Of a stretch of 64,000 bases of DNA, positions 1-13,200 are shown one piece after another. Below the pieces are notes generated by a model, which was not told the DNA's origin, did no database searches, and was given only the letters and a program-made list of their open reading frames with translations. This stretch comes from Daphnia carinata (Eukaryota; Arthropoda; Branchiopoda; Diplostraca; Daphniidae): NCBI RefSeq assembly GCF_022539665.2, contig NC_081331.1, forward strand, positions 558,001-622,000, given 5' to 3'. Position numbers and translations under genes: made by a program. Every line of letters starts with the position of its first letter. Position 1 is the first letter of the stretch.

Positions 1-1
1 A

Positions 2-3000
2 ATCAATGGGGATTCCATGACTGGAAGAGGAAATTGTCTTTCTTCCCATCATTCACATCATGTCAACTACACATTTGTCTTTTATGATGTACAAACAACT
101 TGTTATCATTGTGTCAAATTTTTTGTCAGAACAGTCAACATCCTTGACAAAATTGAATGTGAGTTGCAATCATTCAACACACTGTAAACATATTATATTT
201 TACAAATTTCTTCTATTATATTTATTGTTTACAGCTGGATGCAAAACACTCAGGGACAAATCTCCATCTTTGAATTCAATATGTGAAGGAATCAATCCTG
301 ATCAGCAGCTCATTACACTCTATGCTGAAAATTTTGTGCCAGTCAATTGCAGATCAGGTTTAGAAGGTGTCTGGCAATTTGCATATCAAAATCGATTCCG
401 TTTTACTGGAGAATGCAATCATCCTGGCAATGTTATTCAGTCTTGCCAGACACCTGGATCCCAGTTCTTGATTACTAATCAGAAGTTCACCATAAGCTAC
501 AGGAAATGTGATGGGATGAGTGAATCTTTGGATGGGAGTAAGTAGCGTTTTCATTGGGTTTAGTCGTTGTAAAAGGTATGTTTATTAATTTCCACTGTTT
601 TTAGCTGTTGAATTTAGCTGTTTAGGAGATTGGTTTGTTGGAAAAAATCATTATTTTGCTGTAGCCAATACTAAGGAATCACGAAAGGATGAGAAATTCC
701 GTTGCTTTTTGAAAAATCGTGACGATGACGAATATATGGGGAAATCTATCACACCAGAATGTAATACTTTAAAATCACCTGAAGACAGTCCTGAGCGTTA
801 TCGCATGACTCCTGGTATGTTATTAGGTGTAGATTTCCAAACAAATTTGATCTAATCTTCGGCTTGAACGTGCAGTCAAATCGGAAACTGTTACTCCCGG
901 TTGTAATCTTCCTTTAAATTTTTCCGGACATTGGATCAACACGGCCAATATTGACGCTGATGTTTATATTAATCAAACTCACATTGTGGAGACATGGCAC
1001 CCAGATATCGGAAGGTCTCGTAAAACCGTGTACGTCTGCAAAGAGTCACGTGATTCAAGGATTCTTCTTACTCGTCTCAACGTGGATGGATGGTAACAAC
1101 TGTTGTAACATAGTTTCTGCAGTTCAATCACACGCGTTATTAATGTTTCAGTCAAAAAGACTACATCTGCTTCGACATCGTACCTCGACACCATAACATT
1201 ATCCGATATCGAAAAGGACTTGCCATGATTAAAGATGACTTTCACACTGTCTGCTCTTGGACACAATTTCCTGCTAAGAATGCCTGGAAATATGATCTAT
1301 TATTAGGTATGTAATCAGTTTGGTTAAACAATCGAGTACTTGGAACAAATTTTTTAAAAATTTTATTTACCATATTAAAATTAAATTGCACGAATTTTCT
1401 GAGGAGTTGTCGCCAGAGGGTCGTGAATTTGACATCAACTTTGTATGTAAAATGTAACACTTTTTGTCCAAACGGCAGCCAAAGAGCCGGTGCCTATTCG
1501 CTGTCCCGTGGCTGGCATGTTCCGTTTTCAGCAAAATGGCGACATCAAGTTTAAGACCCGTATTTTAGGCGGAGTAACGGATTCCCCTCGTCCGGAAATC
1601 CACTGCATGGACTCGGTGTCCTCGTTTCAAGTCTGTGATTCTGGACAGAAAGAGATGGTTATTGATGCAGAATTTTGCCTCTCCACCGACACTTATGGAC
1701 GCCCTGTTGACATCTATAGTACTTAATTGCCGACATTATTCTTTTCTCTTTCCTCAGTCACCGTTTCCCTCTTCGTACTAATGGCATTGGCCATATTACT
1801 TGTTTATAGGTCTCTGAAGTGATGGTTTCGCGCAGCTATACTCCTACAAATCTCATTCGATAAATAATGTTGTACAAATGTTTATACTCAGAGTGGTGTT
1901 CTGCCGCATGGATTTGTTAAGTAATGTCTTCTGGTTTATCAAATAGCCCGGGATCCAGTTCCTATTCGTTGTCCAGTGGCCGGGAAATTCAAATTCACGC
2001 AAAAGGGTGACATCAAATTTGAAACACGAATTTTGGGTGGTGTGACTGATTCACCTCGTCCTGATATTTATTGCAAAGAGAACATTTCAGACTTTTCGGT
2101 TTGCGATGCCGAGCAAAAAGAAATGTGGATCGACGAACATTATTGTCTTTCGGTGGATTACAAAGGACGGCCCGTTGACATTTACAGTATACAGATATCC
2201 TTTATTTTGAACGCTGCTTATTTTCGCCGCTTATTATGCTATGCAGTTTGCGTGATTTTTTTTTTCTTTCGTGTCGTCGCTTTGATGGTGCAATTTGCTT
2301 GGTGCTGGAAGCTTTTCTAATAATTTGCTTAACAGGATGGTGCTTTGCAGTCGATGTCGATGCTCGCTACATGTTTACTAATATTTTATTATTGGCTTTA
2401 CGTTGCTTCGCTTCGCTTCTGTGCTTTGCTTTCTAGATAACTTCGGTTATTTGAATTTTTGTAGTCCGCTATCAGCTTATCGCGTTTCTTCTGCTTTTTA
2501 ACCTTTTCTCGTATGCCAAACTTGGGATATTTTCTCATTTCTTTCTAATCACTCTTATAGGTGACCCGGATTACAAGCTAAAGTGTATCGGGTTTTGGAA
2601 GGAGAATCTTCGTTCATATCTTATCACCTACGACGAGCTTGATGCATTCAGCCGTTACAGATGCTGGGTATACCAGCGGGCTGACTTGACCAAAATCTAC
2701 ATGTCTCAGGCGCTAGGCCCGTACTGTCCTCTCAATCAAGATGTGACGAGTTGGAACTATACAGAAGGAGCGGCTGTTCACCTAAACATGGAGGAATACG
2801 AGCGAGAACGTAGGTTTTTAATATTTAAGTATTATCGTTCGTCCTTCAATGTTTTGCTTTCTAAATAGGTGATCAATGCCCAATGAATTTCGATGATGGT
2901 GAAAACCCGTGGAGCACGTCTGAATCATATATTCAGACGTTCAGTTTTAGAGCTAGTGCAGACTACATACGAATCTCATTAACAGCCATTTTATTACCAC

Positions 3001-3029
3001 TGACTTTACTTTTTGTCTTTCAGCATTAG
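2..3029 (+). CDS. Cysteine-rich secreted/membrane-anchored arthropod protein (DUF7042-7045 type), 5' partial
   Basis: Exons 2-158, 235-537, 605-814, 876-1092, 1152-1306, then 1479-1718 or 1947-2186, then 2561-2809 and 2869-3029. All have GT-AG junctions and the phases join into one frame of 564 codons, stop included; the start lies off the left edge. The product is rich in spaced cysteines and glycines, for example CYHCVKFF, GVWQFAYQNRF and FTGECNHPG. This is the pattern of the arthropod family I remember as DUF7042/7043/7044/7045; that name is from memory. The last residues form a hydrophobic helix (about residues 540-560) ending in a short tail, suggesting a membrane anchor or GPI signal, so the protein probably faces the cell exterior. 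Function is unknown. Two homologous internal exons give alternative forms. It is convergent with the NOX gene to its right. Confidence 0.8.
1479..1718 (+). other. Alternative exon, version A, of the cysteine-rich gene
   Basis: A 240-base exon entered in phase 1 after an AG and left in phase 1 at a GT. It encodes a module beginning PVPIRCPVAGMFRF and ending GRPVDIY. It has the same length, phases and cysteine spacing as the exon at 1947-2186. Reading through its donor meets a stop within two codons, so it must be spliced. Confidence 0.8.
1947..2186 (+). other. Alternative exon, version B, of the cysteine-rich gene
   Basis: This is also 240 bases with the same entry and exit phases as version A. 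Its module begins PVPIRCPVAGKFKF and also ends GRPVDIY. Differences cluster in the middle (EIHCMDSVSSF versus DIYCKENISDF). Either version joins in frame to the exon at 2561. Joining both in tandem would also stay in frame, so exclusion is inferred from the duplication pattern and not proven. Confidence 0.8.
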
Positions 3030-3387
3030 ATTTTTGCATAAGTGTTTGAATGTGAATGAGTGATTGTTGCCGGGGGTGATGCACACCGGAGCCGGTTTGT
3101 TTTATTTCCATCGTATTTTAGTATATAGAATTTCATGATGTGCAACACGGATTAGGTGACATCGCAACTTGATTCCGTCCGTTTTACTCCGTCCGCGTGA
3201 AGTTTTTGATCGGTTAACATGCAATCTCACCATGAATCATTATTTTATGTTGTAGCATGACTGCATTAATTGAATACACTTTCCTTCCTTTTTTACAAAA
3301 TTACAACATACCTGCTGGTGTTCATGGAAAACAAAAACTTACGGGTATCGAAGAGGGTCACATAGCTCGATGATTAGCTGGAAATTG

Positions 3388-3460
3388 GCGGTGGCGGGAT
3401 TTGAACCCGGGGACTACAGAACACAAAGCGTGGTCAAACTGTACCAGGACCGCACATTCC
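3388..3460 (-). pseudogene. tRNA-like fragment (degenerate tRNA or SINE head)
   Basis: Read on the - strand, it has an A-box-like TGGTACAGTTTG followed at normal spacing by a strong B-box, GGGTTCAAATCCC. The outer ends can pair only partly as an acceptor stem (GCGGT with ACCGC), and the anticodon stem is poor. This suggests a decayed tRNA or a tRNA-derived SINE rather than a working tRNA. Confidence 0.35.
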
Positions 3461-3533
3461 AACCAAATTTTGCTTTGGGTGTCTCCCATTCAGATAGGCA
3501 GCTTATGTATATAGATGTTATTAGTGAAGTATG

Positions 3534-3593
3534 GCGCTATGGTGTAGTTTACGGCTGCCTTACTAATTTCACGGGGTCGAATCTTTGTTGTTA
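3534..3593 (+). pseudogene. Second tRNA-like fragment
   Basis: Contains ATGGTGTAGTTTACGG (A-box-like) and GGGGTCGAATC (B-box-like) at near-tRNA spacing. I cannot close an acceptor stem. It lies about 80 bases from the other fragment in the opposite orientation. Probably a decayed tRNA or SINE piece. Confidence 0.3.
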
Positions 3594-3831
3594 TATTATA
3601 TAAATATTTTTCTTTTTTTTGCGTTTAACATTTTTTTGCTTCTACCTGTCCTCTCAAGTCTGCCCGTCGACCTACTCCCTGTCTCTTGAAACGCCCATTA
3701 TAGTGGCCCATCGACCTTTTTTTTTTTTTTTTTTTTAACTCCTCCCCATTTTTCTAAGAGTAGAGATGAGTATTAGGATATTGATGGCGATTATATTGCG
3801 GCTAAAACTGTACAAATTAAGATATGTTACA

Positions 3832-6800
3832 TTAAAAAATTTCTTTATGAAAATTGAAGCCAAACTTGTTGCATTTCTTTTTCAGTTCTTTGGCCAACTG
3901 AGGAGGGCCGCAATAAAAAACAGTTACATTTCCTTTATCTTCGTCTATTAGCTTTTGGAATACTTTATCCCAGTTCGGCCTGCCGGCATTGGTTCGAGTC
4001 TTAAGACCGGTCACGAGATCACGCTTTTCCTGCAATAATATTGGCCAATTATAAAGCTACAATAAATTTAAGTATAGCTTCTTGCTTGCTGTTAACAACC
4101 TTAGCGTGCAGCAAATCGAGGGCCATTTGGAGTCCAACAGCCTTTAGATCAGTCTTCTTCAGGGCGCTTGTGATGTACATGTGCAAATCGAGGAATCGGC
4201 CCAAAGCACTGCCCATTTCAGCTTGTTCCATTTCCAATTGCGAGAGCATGTGAACGAACCATTCAAAACTTCGCTGATCACGATTAATCCAGAAAAAATC
4301 AACCTTTCAAACAGCAAGAAAGAAAAATCTAAAATTGATGCTACTCATTTTGACGTTACTATGCATTGATGATGTGCGTTGTCAGTACCTTTTTTAGATT
4401 CATTATGGAATCTGGCATTCGTGATGCCCATGAATATTGGCAATTTGGGCAAACCTGTAAACTGGCATAATAGCGGTGCATTATGGATTGCAGAATACTG
4501 GCAAACGGAGTCACTCCGATGCCAGCTGCGATAAGAACGGCATGCTGGGCGCGGAAAATGTGACTAGAGGGAGTTCCATACGGTCCGTCAATGGTGATCT
4601 AAATTTTTCACGAAGTCGGTATAAAAAGAAATGGATCTTAGCCAACGTTGTTCAATTTTACAGAACAAAAGCACATACGAACCTCCAGCGGATGGTAAAT
4701 GCTTACACCCTCAGTTGTTTGCGACGGGTTTGGAACATCGTTACCCCTGGATGCTAATCCATTCGATGCACAGTCTTCAGTAGATGGATTTCCCTAAATT
4801 ACATTCTGTTAGTACTTTTTGTTTCACATTCTGTTGCATCAAAAAATTTAGAATTATCGATCACATTTTCTTCCACTTTTCTCTCCGACTTTTTTCTTCG
4901 AGATCGCAATGTTTCCGTGCTAAAAGAATCACGAGGATTCTTTTTCTTGCTCCACTTTTGCCACGGTGCACTTAGAAGGTCTGTATCACGAGGGTCCGGA
5001 ACCGGTAAATTGATCACTTCTGGTGGGTGTCGCATGTATCGGTATCCTGTATGTCTGACAGCCTGAGCTCCTAAAACGGACTCGTTCATGCTCACTTCAC
5101 TCAGTGGAATTGAAACTTGGGGACTGAATTAACAATGAATGACAAACGTGAAATTATTTACTCTTAGAAACGTGTCGTACCTGTAGGGTATACGAGTTCC
5201 CGTACATTTGGGCGAAGATTTTTGCTCAGCGCTATTTTCGAACGACTCATCCGTTATGGGTTGCATGTTCGGCTGCAACTCGGAACAGTAAGAAGAAACA
5301 AAAGGTAAGGTTGGTCTAGTTGATGATTGAAATTGTTCTTGCTTGATTTGTTCCCGTTTAAAATATTCATAAAGCTTATTTGTCCATCCGCCCACACCCC
5401 GGATGTGGAACCATAAAACGTCTACCCATTTCATAAAAAAGGATGTCGGTTCATTGACTTGTTTTTCATTGAAATGAATATGAACACACGTACCTGGAAG
5501 TTCAGGTGCACTGCTAATTGTAAAAGGGTGCCATTCGTAGGAGGCAATTGCTGGTATGTTAAGATAGACATAATCGCCTGGATGAAACCTGAAGTTTGGG
5601 GGTTTCCGGCAGACTAGATGAGTGACGCGTGACGGCAGTAGGAGTGTGTAGTTGATGAATGTTCTGCCCTTGCCCGTCATGCGCCTTCTTTGACGACGTA
5701 ATTTTTCTAGGATGATAAAAAGTGTGCCAGGACCAACAAACCAATACCAAAAGTGAGGGCCATGCAAGATTAGCAAAGCCCAAAATGGATAATGAAGGAA
5801 GTGCGTCCAATAAAATAACTGCAAATTCAAAAACAAAACAATGATAGACTATTGAACTCTTGAGAGATAATAGATTGAGTATAAGTGCCTCGAAAAAACC
5901 CGTTTTGCGGACGAAAGGCAGAGAACACGGAATCATTATCCCTAATATTATTAATAACGCCCAACCGGTGAGATTAGCAATACCGGGGATGAGACCATAT
6001 AATCCAGGAATCATTGTAAATAACCACTCTATTAAAGACGTTAAAAATCAGTTAGTTACGAGTACTACAACTGTACCAATAATTATTATCATTCCTTATT
6101 TAAAATACACGTTTACCTTTAGCTGAGTGTGTTTCATTAGTAACCGGTGAAACTACTTGATCGGCTACGTTAGAAGCTGTTGAATAAGAAGAGCAACAGG
6201 TTGTAGATTTGATAACGTAACGTAACAATATACTCACAAAAGTTGATGAGATGCATGACAGTGTGCAAACCACTGAATAAGACTATTACAAAGCCACAGA
6301 GTTTGTGTAGGTAAACATGCTGATCAAGTGGTAGAAAAATAGCCATCCTAGATTGCCTCAACCACGTGATACAATGGTGCAACATGAGGACGACAACGAA
6401 GGCGCAATTGAAATTCAACACCTGGCCTATTTCACACCACACTACAATAAGTACAATGCTCAAAGTTACGTGAAACAAGTTGCCTACTTACCGCAAGCTC
6501 TTGCGACCATGTAGGGAAGGTTTTCATTCCTGTACTTAAAGGCGCGAGTGGTAAACAATACGAGATTTACGAAGATGTATGCACCGAGGAAGGACATGAA
6601 CGCAGCCTTATTTCGAATGTAAGACCGGATTACATTAGAAGACCATCGCGTCTTCCTGCTCCTTTGCGTGCTTGATGGCAGCAAAAATCGCTCTAAGCTT
6701 AAACAATCAATTTATAAATAGAGTGACGAAAACAAAGAGGAAATAGAACGTATCGATACCTGAAAGAAAGCTCGTCTATAAGTCCTGGATGTTTCTCTAA

Positions 6801-8993
6801 CTGAGCCTTTAGATGTTCAAACTCAAGCCCATTACTAGCGCTGGGCGTATTGCTATTCACAGAGTCTACAGCGTCTTCGTAGAGGGCTAAAGCAAGCTGA
6901 TCGAGCTGTTCTTCGCTAAAATTCATTTTGTTTTCTTCTGTGCAAGCCTTCAAGACTGCTTTCAAGTCATGCAGTTGGATCAGTCCGTCACCTATAATAA
7001 ACTAGTTTTTAGAATTGTTTTGCAGGTGGCGATTTGTTACTATAAAATATTGCCATCTCGATCGTAGATTTGGAAGAGGAAACGGACCCTATCTTCGACT
7101 GATTGACTGCACAACTGCTCTAGCCCTAGTCTCAATTCAGACGTCGAGATACCATTGGAACCGTCTTTATCCAAGATGTGGAACACACGCTCAGCGAAGA
7201 ACGCCTGATGGATAAGATAAACTTCTTGAGAGAGACAAACACAAGGATCAAATACTAATCCAGCTCACGTCTTTTGATGGGATTAACTTCTTGAATTCTT
7301 CAATGGTAAGCTCTGTTCTTCCATTGACATTGCTGAAGAGTTCCTCGATACTTTCAAATCTCACTTTTCTGAGATTTCTACTTTTTGGTCTTATAAAAAC
7401 ATGATTTAAAACGTTCATTAATCGAATGTGCAGCGTTGTTCTTCACCATATGTAGACATCGTTGAGCCTTATAGTTGTTCACTTACCTTGGCAAGGATAA
7501 ATCCATGATGAAAACTACTATGCACTCAACGGAAACACTTCCGGACCGATCAACGTCGATTAATTTGAAAAGCTTGGAAAGAAGCTGGAATGGTTTTTAC
7601 GTTAACAAGTTAAGAAGCATTCAAAATGAGCAGTAAATCCTTTACCTTTTGGGTTTGGAATACCCGAGAAAAGAGCTGGATATCCAAATCGGCTTCCCCT
7701 GCTATAACATAGACTAACGTATCAACCAAGTGTACGAAATCTTGGCCTTCTCTCCTAAAGTTTATGCAGCGCATTAGCCTAAATACAATTGCTTTTTTAT
7801 TTTGGAAGATTATAGCATTTTACCCCAGTTTTTCGTTGAGGAAATCGACGAAATGCGACTGAACCAGCTTTCCCTTTGATTTGTCATCAAACAGTTGGAA
7901 AAGCAGTTGATGCATCTCCTTGCAAACAAAAAGCAAATGAAATGAAACCATAGCGCCTAGACATAAGAAATACCTACATATTTCGCGAATAATTCGCAAA
8001 AGCTATCCTTTGTAAATTTTGCATTGCGCTTCGTAGCCGCACGTGAGCACATAGATTGCAGATTTGCCAAGGCTTGCGGTCGATTATTGGTTCTGGGCGA
8101 CAGTCGGCCACTTGCTGATGATGGAGAATCAAGACATGATGATGACGCGTTGCTATTCCTAACGATGTTGAGCGATTGATCGGAGCCATTGACTTGAAAT
8201 CTCCATTGGATTTTAGGGGTTCCAACCACGCCTTTTTGATCACCCACATTCTGCAACATTAGAAATATAAAGTATTGGCATGGAAAGTAGAAAAAGGAAA
8301 TAATTTTCTGCAAAAAAGTTTTAGCGAATGCGTTATGTGACATCGCTCGAACGTAAACAATGGAGAAAATAGTATTCGTACTCAAACGGATTCGTCAAGA
8401 ATAAGGTCACATGTATAAACGTCCTAAATTTCGAAAGACAAACATAATCTGTGACCTTCTGAGCTTTCAAAAAGATAAAACATGACTTACATGTCACATA
8501 AATAAGGAACAAGTTCGTCCTAGGTAACCCATAATTCATGTTTCCCAATCTGCTCAACATTGAAAACCCCCTTCGTTATCTAGGAAGTTGTGTAGAATCG
8601 TGCAAACTCAGTCCACGTTTATTTGTTTCGGGATAAAGTTCGTCAAATGGGACGCGTTGGCGTTACAACAACATGATGGCGCGGATACACGCTAGGGCAA
8701 ATTAAATGGTAGACAAAGAAACTAGACCTGCACTTTCATTGCAGCTTAAAAATAAGTTATATTTGAAATGTTCGAATTTTTCGCTGTTCACTAACTTAAA
8801 GAGTATTTTTAAATTACGAGTTACGTTTAATGGGACATATACTAAACGTGTAATGTCCGCGGCACACAGCAAATCCCTTATCATTGGCCAAATTTCGTAC
8901 AGTAATGGCTTAATAAATTAAAAATAATAATAATAAATTTTTATGTCTTACCAATTGTAAGTTACTGGGTCTAGGCCTGGAGGACGATGCCAT
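3832..8993 (-). CDS. NOX5: NADPH oxidase 5-like, copy 3 (1080 aa)
   Basis: Moves electrons from cytosolic NADPH through FAD and two haems to oxygen, under calcium control. Exons: 8993-8952, 8250-7978, 7918-7824, 7754-7646, 7584-7487, 7368-7269, 7204-7054, 6991-6760, 6697-6492, 6426-6238, 6176-6117, 6028-5889, 5818-5494, 5421-5181, 5123-4865 (end uncertain), 4793-4683, 4598-4389, 4303-4100, 4029-3832. Start is an ATG opening MASSSRPRPSN, parallel to copy 1. EF-hand loops: DVDRSGSVS, DKDGSNGIS, DRDGDGLIQ. Haem ligands are HX13H (LHKLCG...LH) and HX12H (THFLH...LHG). FAD motif HPFTISSAPE; NADPH motifs IDGPYGTPS, AAGIGVTPF, CGPPQLAKEL; C-terminal Phe. The FAD-NADPH linker is basic (SRRKKSERK). 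Two introns need GC donors (after 7054 and 5889), where the other copies have GT. Confidence 0.88.
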
Positions 8994-10280
8994 CGTTTAT
9001 CAAGATGCTTTTAAGATGCTAGAAGATAGCTCTGAAAATGAATTTGACCCGTTTTGTCCACAACTACTCATCGACTCAAAGGTAATGCCAACTTTAAAAA
9101 AGTTTTCCTTCTTTTTACACGTCGTTATCAACACAATTAAAAGACGATTTGTAGATTACTTTACCGAGTACCAATGCACTTCTAAATGCCCAAATAGCTT
9201 TTTATGTTGTGCACCATCGCACCTTTTACCAGCCTCCCCATGATTGTCAGTTGTCATTGTCCTTTCAGGTAGCAAAGTAGGAAAGCTGATATAGACTGAT
9301 ATCTTGATTATTACGTGATGAAAGAGGACGTACGTATCCGGAAAAATCAATAAAAACTGTCACCAAAATTACCGAACACTATCCGTCTAAGGTTGCGACA
9401 TTCACGCGGCACTCTCCTTACCGCTCAACGAAAATTGCTTTTATTGTAATTATTCCTTAATAGAGGGGATAATAATTTCCCAAGCAAAGGGCAAACTTGT
9501 GCGGGATATTCCACAGCGATAACGAACTGATTGACACTGATCAATTTTCACTTACATGTGTGATGCGTCAAGACAAAATGATAAACTATGTAACATCAGT
9601 CGAGATCCGAATACTAAATGCAGAAAAATGGAATATCCAATGACGCAGACCAACCATTTGCTCTTAAATGTTCTGATAAGACAAATATGCGCATAGACAC
9701 GTACGGAAAATGTAGAAGGGACGGTGAGCTGACTTGCGCAAACCCTGTAAAGGATTCTACATGTGTTCGTGATGTCGGTTGTGTGCGCTTTCTAGACTCT
9801 GGTACGATCACGTTTTTTTTAACACAGTTGCATCAGCGAGGTAATCCTTCGCTATATAATCTTGTGCATCAGAAGTACGTGACAATTTGATGATTTTTCA
9901 ACGCACGTTATCTAATTTGTGGTTTGGCTTGGCGAACACCTCGATCAAAACGCCTCAGGCGGAATTGCTCAATCCTTCTTATGTGGTTCATGCAGAGAAC
10001 TAAGCTTTATCAGAATCACTGAAATATTTTACATCGTTAAATTCATTGTTCCATGGATTGTTGTAAACGTATACAGTCACGATCGCTAACCCATAAGCAA
10101 TAAAGCAATTGTTCAGAACCTGCCTGTTAAAATCTAATTACGAACTTAATGACTCTAAGGGTACCAAGGAAATTCATAACAACCACCGTATCTTGATGTA
10201 ATGTACGTAATCAAAAGGGCACAACATAGCACGGCATGGCAAACGAAACGTATTTCATTGATGAGAACCTTCCCAACAAG
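8994..10280. other. Spacer between NOX copies 3 and 2
   Basis: About 1.3 kb of AT-rich DNA. It must hold the copy 3 promoter and 5' leader and the copy 2 3' end. I saw no coding exon or recognisable repeat. Confidence 0.5.
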
Positions 10281-13200
10281 TTAGAAGATTTCCTTGCGGA
10301 AATCGAAGCCAAAGTCATTGCATTTCTTAGTCAGTTCTTTGGCCAACTGAGGAGGACCACAATAGAATACGGTTACCTTCCCTTTATCTTCGTCAAGAAT
10401 TTTTTGAAAAACTTTATCCCAATTCGGTCTGCCAGCGTTCGTGCGAGTTTTCAATCCGGTCACCAAATCCCGTTTTTCCTGTTAAATCAAAGGGCAATAA
10501 AACACTGTTAAATAAAACTAATGTCTAATACTACCTTAGCGTAGAGCAAATCAAAGGCCATTTGCAATCCAACAGCTTTCATGTCAGTCTTTTTCAGCGC
10601 GCTTGTGATGTACATGTGTAAATTGAGGAAACGATCGAGTACGCCCCCAACATCTGTCTGTTCCATCTCCAATTGCGATAACATGTCAACAAACCACTCG
10701 AAACTACGTTGGTCACGGTTGATCCAGAAGAAATCGACCTGACGATAAACGATCGGTATGTGTTTAAGATTTGAATTGTAATTTGCATTCCTTTCGTCAG
10801 ATTACCTTTCTAAGATTCATAATGGAATCGGGCATCTGTGGCGCCCACGAGTGTTGGCAATTGGGACATTGTTGCAGAATGGCATAATAACGATGCATGA
10901 TTGAATGCAAAATGCTAGCGAAAGGTGTCACTCCAATACCAGCGGCAATCAGAACGGCCCGTTCGGCACGGAAGATGTGACTGGAGGGTGCTCCATATGG
11001 TCCATCAATAAATACCTAAGAAATGCGGATACTTGAATATTAAGAGTGCCAAAGATGCAATGAAATGGCTAATAGAAAGTACCGGTAATGGATAATAGAT
11101 ACGACCGGCTTCCCCAATTTTGGGCAGACGTCTTTTCACAATTTTTTTGCCTTTCTCTTCCTCGTTCAACGTTGAATTGCTTGTTGCACTCGAAATGGCT
11201 TTGGGACCAGACAAAGCTTGAGGTGACAAACTCACTTTGGTCGAATCCAAGGGGACATTTCTGCCATTGGCTGGTATGGATATACTGACGTCAGCAGGTC
11301 CACTGCGTATGTAATGATGGGCTGCTTGCTTAGCGGAACCTTGAGGAGATCTTGTTTGCGCATTAGTCAAACTATTATCTGCTGGCAATGATTGTGTCCT
11401 AGAAGAACGAAATTATGAGTACCAGCATTTTCAACATCCATCGAATAATGGAAAACAAATACCGTAACGATGGCGAGTCTACCGTTGGATTGATATTGTA
11501 AGCAAACGTGGCGTTGGCAGATAGATTTCTTGTTAACGTGGAAGAGTTAGAGACGTTATTCAATTGTGGAGCGTGGCCGATATTTTCGTAAAGATTTTGC
11601 CTAGCCTGCTCTTTCTCGAAAAATTCGTGAAGCTTATTCGTCCAGCCTCCAGCACAGCGAATATGTAGCCATAAGTAATCTGTTCGAAACAGAAATGTCC
11701 AGTGATTAGAAAATCGCCTAATGGTTAACCGCAACTGAGAAACCTACCTGGAAGTTCAGGTGCACTACTGATGGTAAACGGATGCCATTCGGTTTTAGTG
11801 ATTGCTGGAACTTTAAGATAGAGGTAGTCTCCAGGATTGAAATGAAAACCCGGTGGTTTTTTAATCACTAAGTGAGTAACGCCAGATGGCAACAGAACGG
11901 CCGAAGAGACGGTCGTCTGACCTTTTTCGTTAGAGTGACGATAAATTCCGCTGCGGATCTTCAGGATGATGAAAATGGAGCCTGGCACGATAAACCAATA
12001 CCAAAATCTAGGGCCGTGCAGAATCACGAGAATCCAGAAAGGTACGTAAAGCAAATGACTCCAGTAAAACACCTATTGAAATGCCTCAATCTGTTTCAGG
12101 TGCGCAAAGATAGTCATAATATAAAAATTTACCTCAAAATAACCGCCTTTACGTACAGACGGAAGAGAGCATACACCCATGATCGCCAAAACAATGCAAA
12201 GCAGCCATCCGGTTATGTTAGCTATGCCCGGATAAAGCCCAAACATTCCAGGGTTTGTGGTAAACAGCCATTCTTTAAGAAACAAATGTTATTGATTTCA
12301 ATGTTGGAGGGTTAATTATGACCGCTTCTATTCTTACCAGCAGCAGTGTGATTTCTTCCTGTTGCTGGAGAGACAAGAGTTCCGGCAATATTCAAAGCTA
12401 AAAGAACAAAATAAATCAAGTATCATTTTAAAAAGGAGCGTGTTTATGATTGGCTTACGGAAATTGATGAGATGCATCACTGTGTGGAGAACGCTGTAAA
12501 ATACGATGACGATACCACATGCTTTGTGTAAATAGACGTGCTGGTCGAGTGGTAGAAAACTGGCACAACCGATTTGTCTCAACAAGGTGATGACCTGACG
12601 AAGCATCAGCACCAAAATGAAGGCACAATTGAAGTTCAACGCCTGTCCTGTAAATTCAATATCTGTTGTAGCTACCATCGTCTTATGCTTCATGTTAATT
12701 CTGAGTATTACCACCAGCCCTAGCCAAAATATAGAAGATGTTTGTGTCTTTAAATTGGATGGCTCGGCTGACGAATAAACAGATATTGATGAGCGCATAA
12801 ATAGCGACAAAGATAATGTAGGCTCCATTGTTCTTTATATAAGAAGAAATGGATTTGAAAGTTAGACGAGGTGGAGGAGGTTTCTTAGCAGGTAGTATAA
12901 ACCGGTCCATGCTGAATTTAGGAAATGTTCAAACAAAACATTCAATAAATGTAGATCTTTAAATAAAATGGACATTCGACCTGATGGAAAGGTTCTCTAG
13001 TAAGCCAGGATGTTTAGCCATTTGAGCTTTTAACTCGGTGTAGGTAAGACCATTTTCTGAGCGATTGTCGAGCTCTTCGCTGCAATCCTGGGCATCCTCG
13101 TAGAGAGCCAAAGCGAGTTGTTCCACTTGCATCTCACTGAATTTCATTCCGTTCTCTTCAATGCACGCTTTTAAAACGGCTTTGAGCTCGTGCAGTTTGA

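Larger units (their letters stand above)
3030..3831. other. Convergent intergenic spacer
   Basis: Lies between the stop of the cysteine-rich gene and the stop of the third NOX copy. It holds two tRNA-like fragments and a T-tract at about 3719-3736. I see no coding exon. Confidence 0.6.

Noticed and set aside
5129-5836. 235-codon uninterrupted frame in NOX copy 3 read as a single exon
   Set aside because: The stretch between 5494 and 5421 is an intron with a clear donor and acceptor; removing it restores the D-V-L-W-F-H-I-R block found in the other copies.
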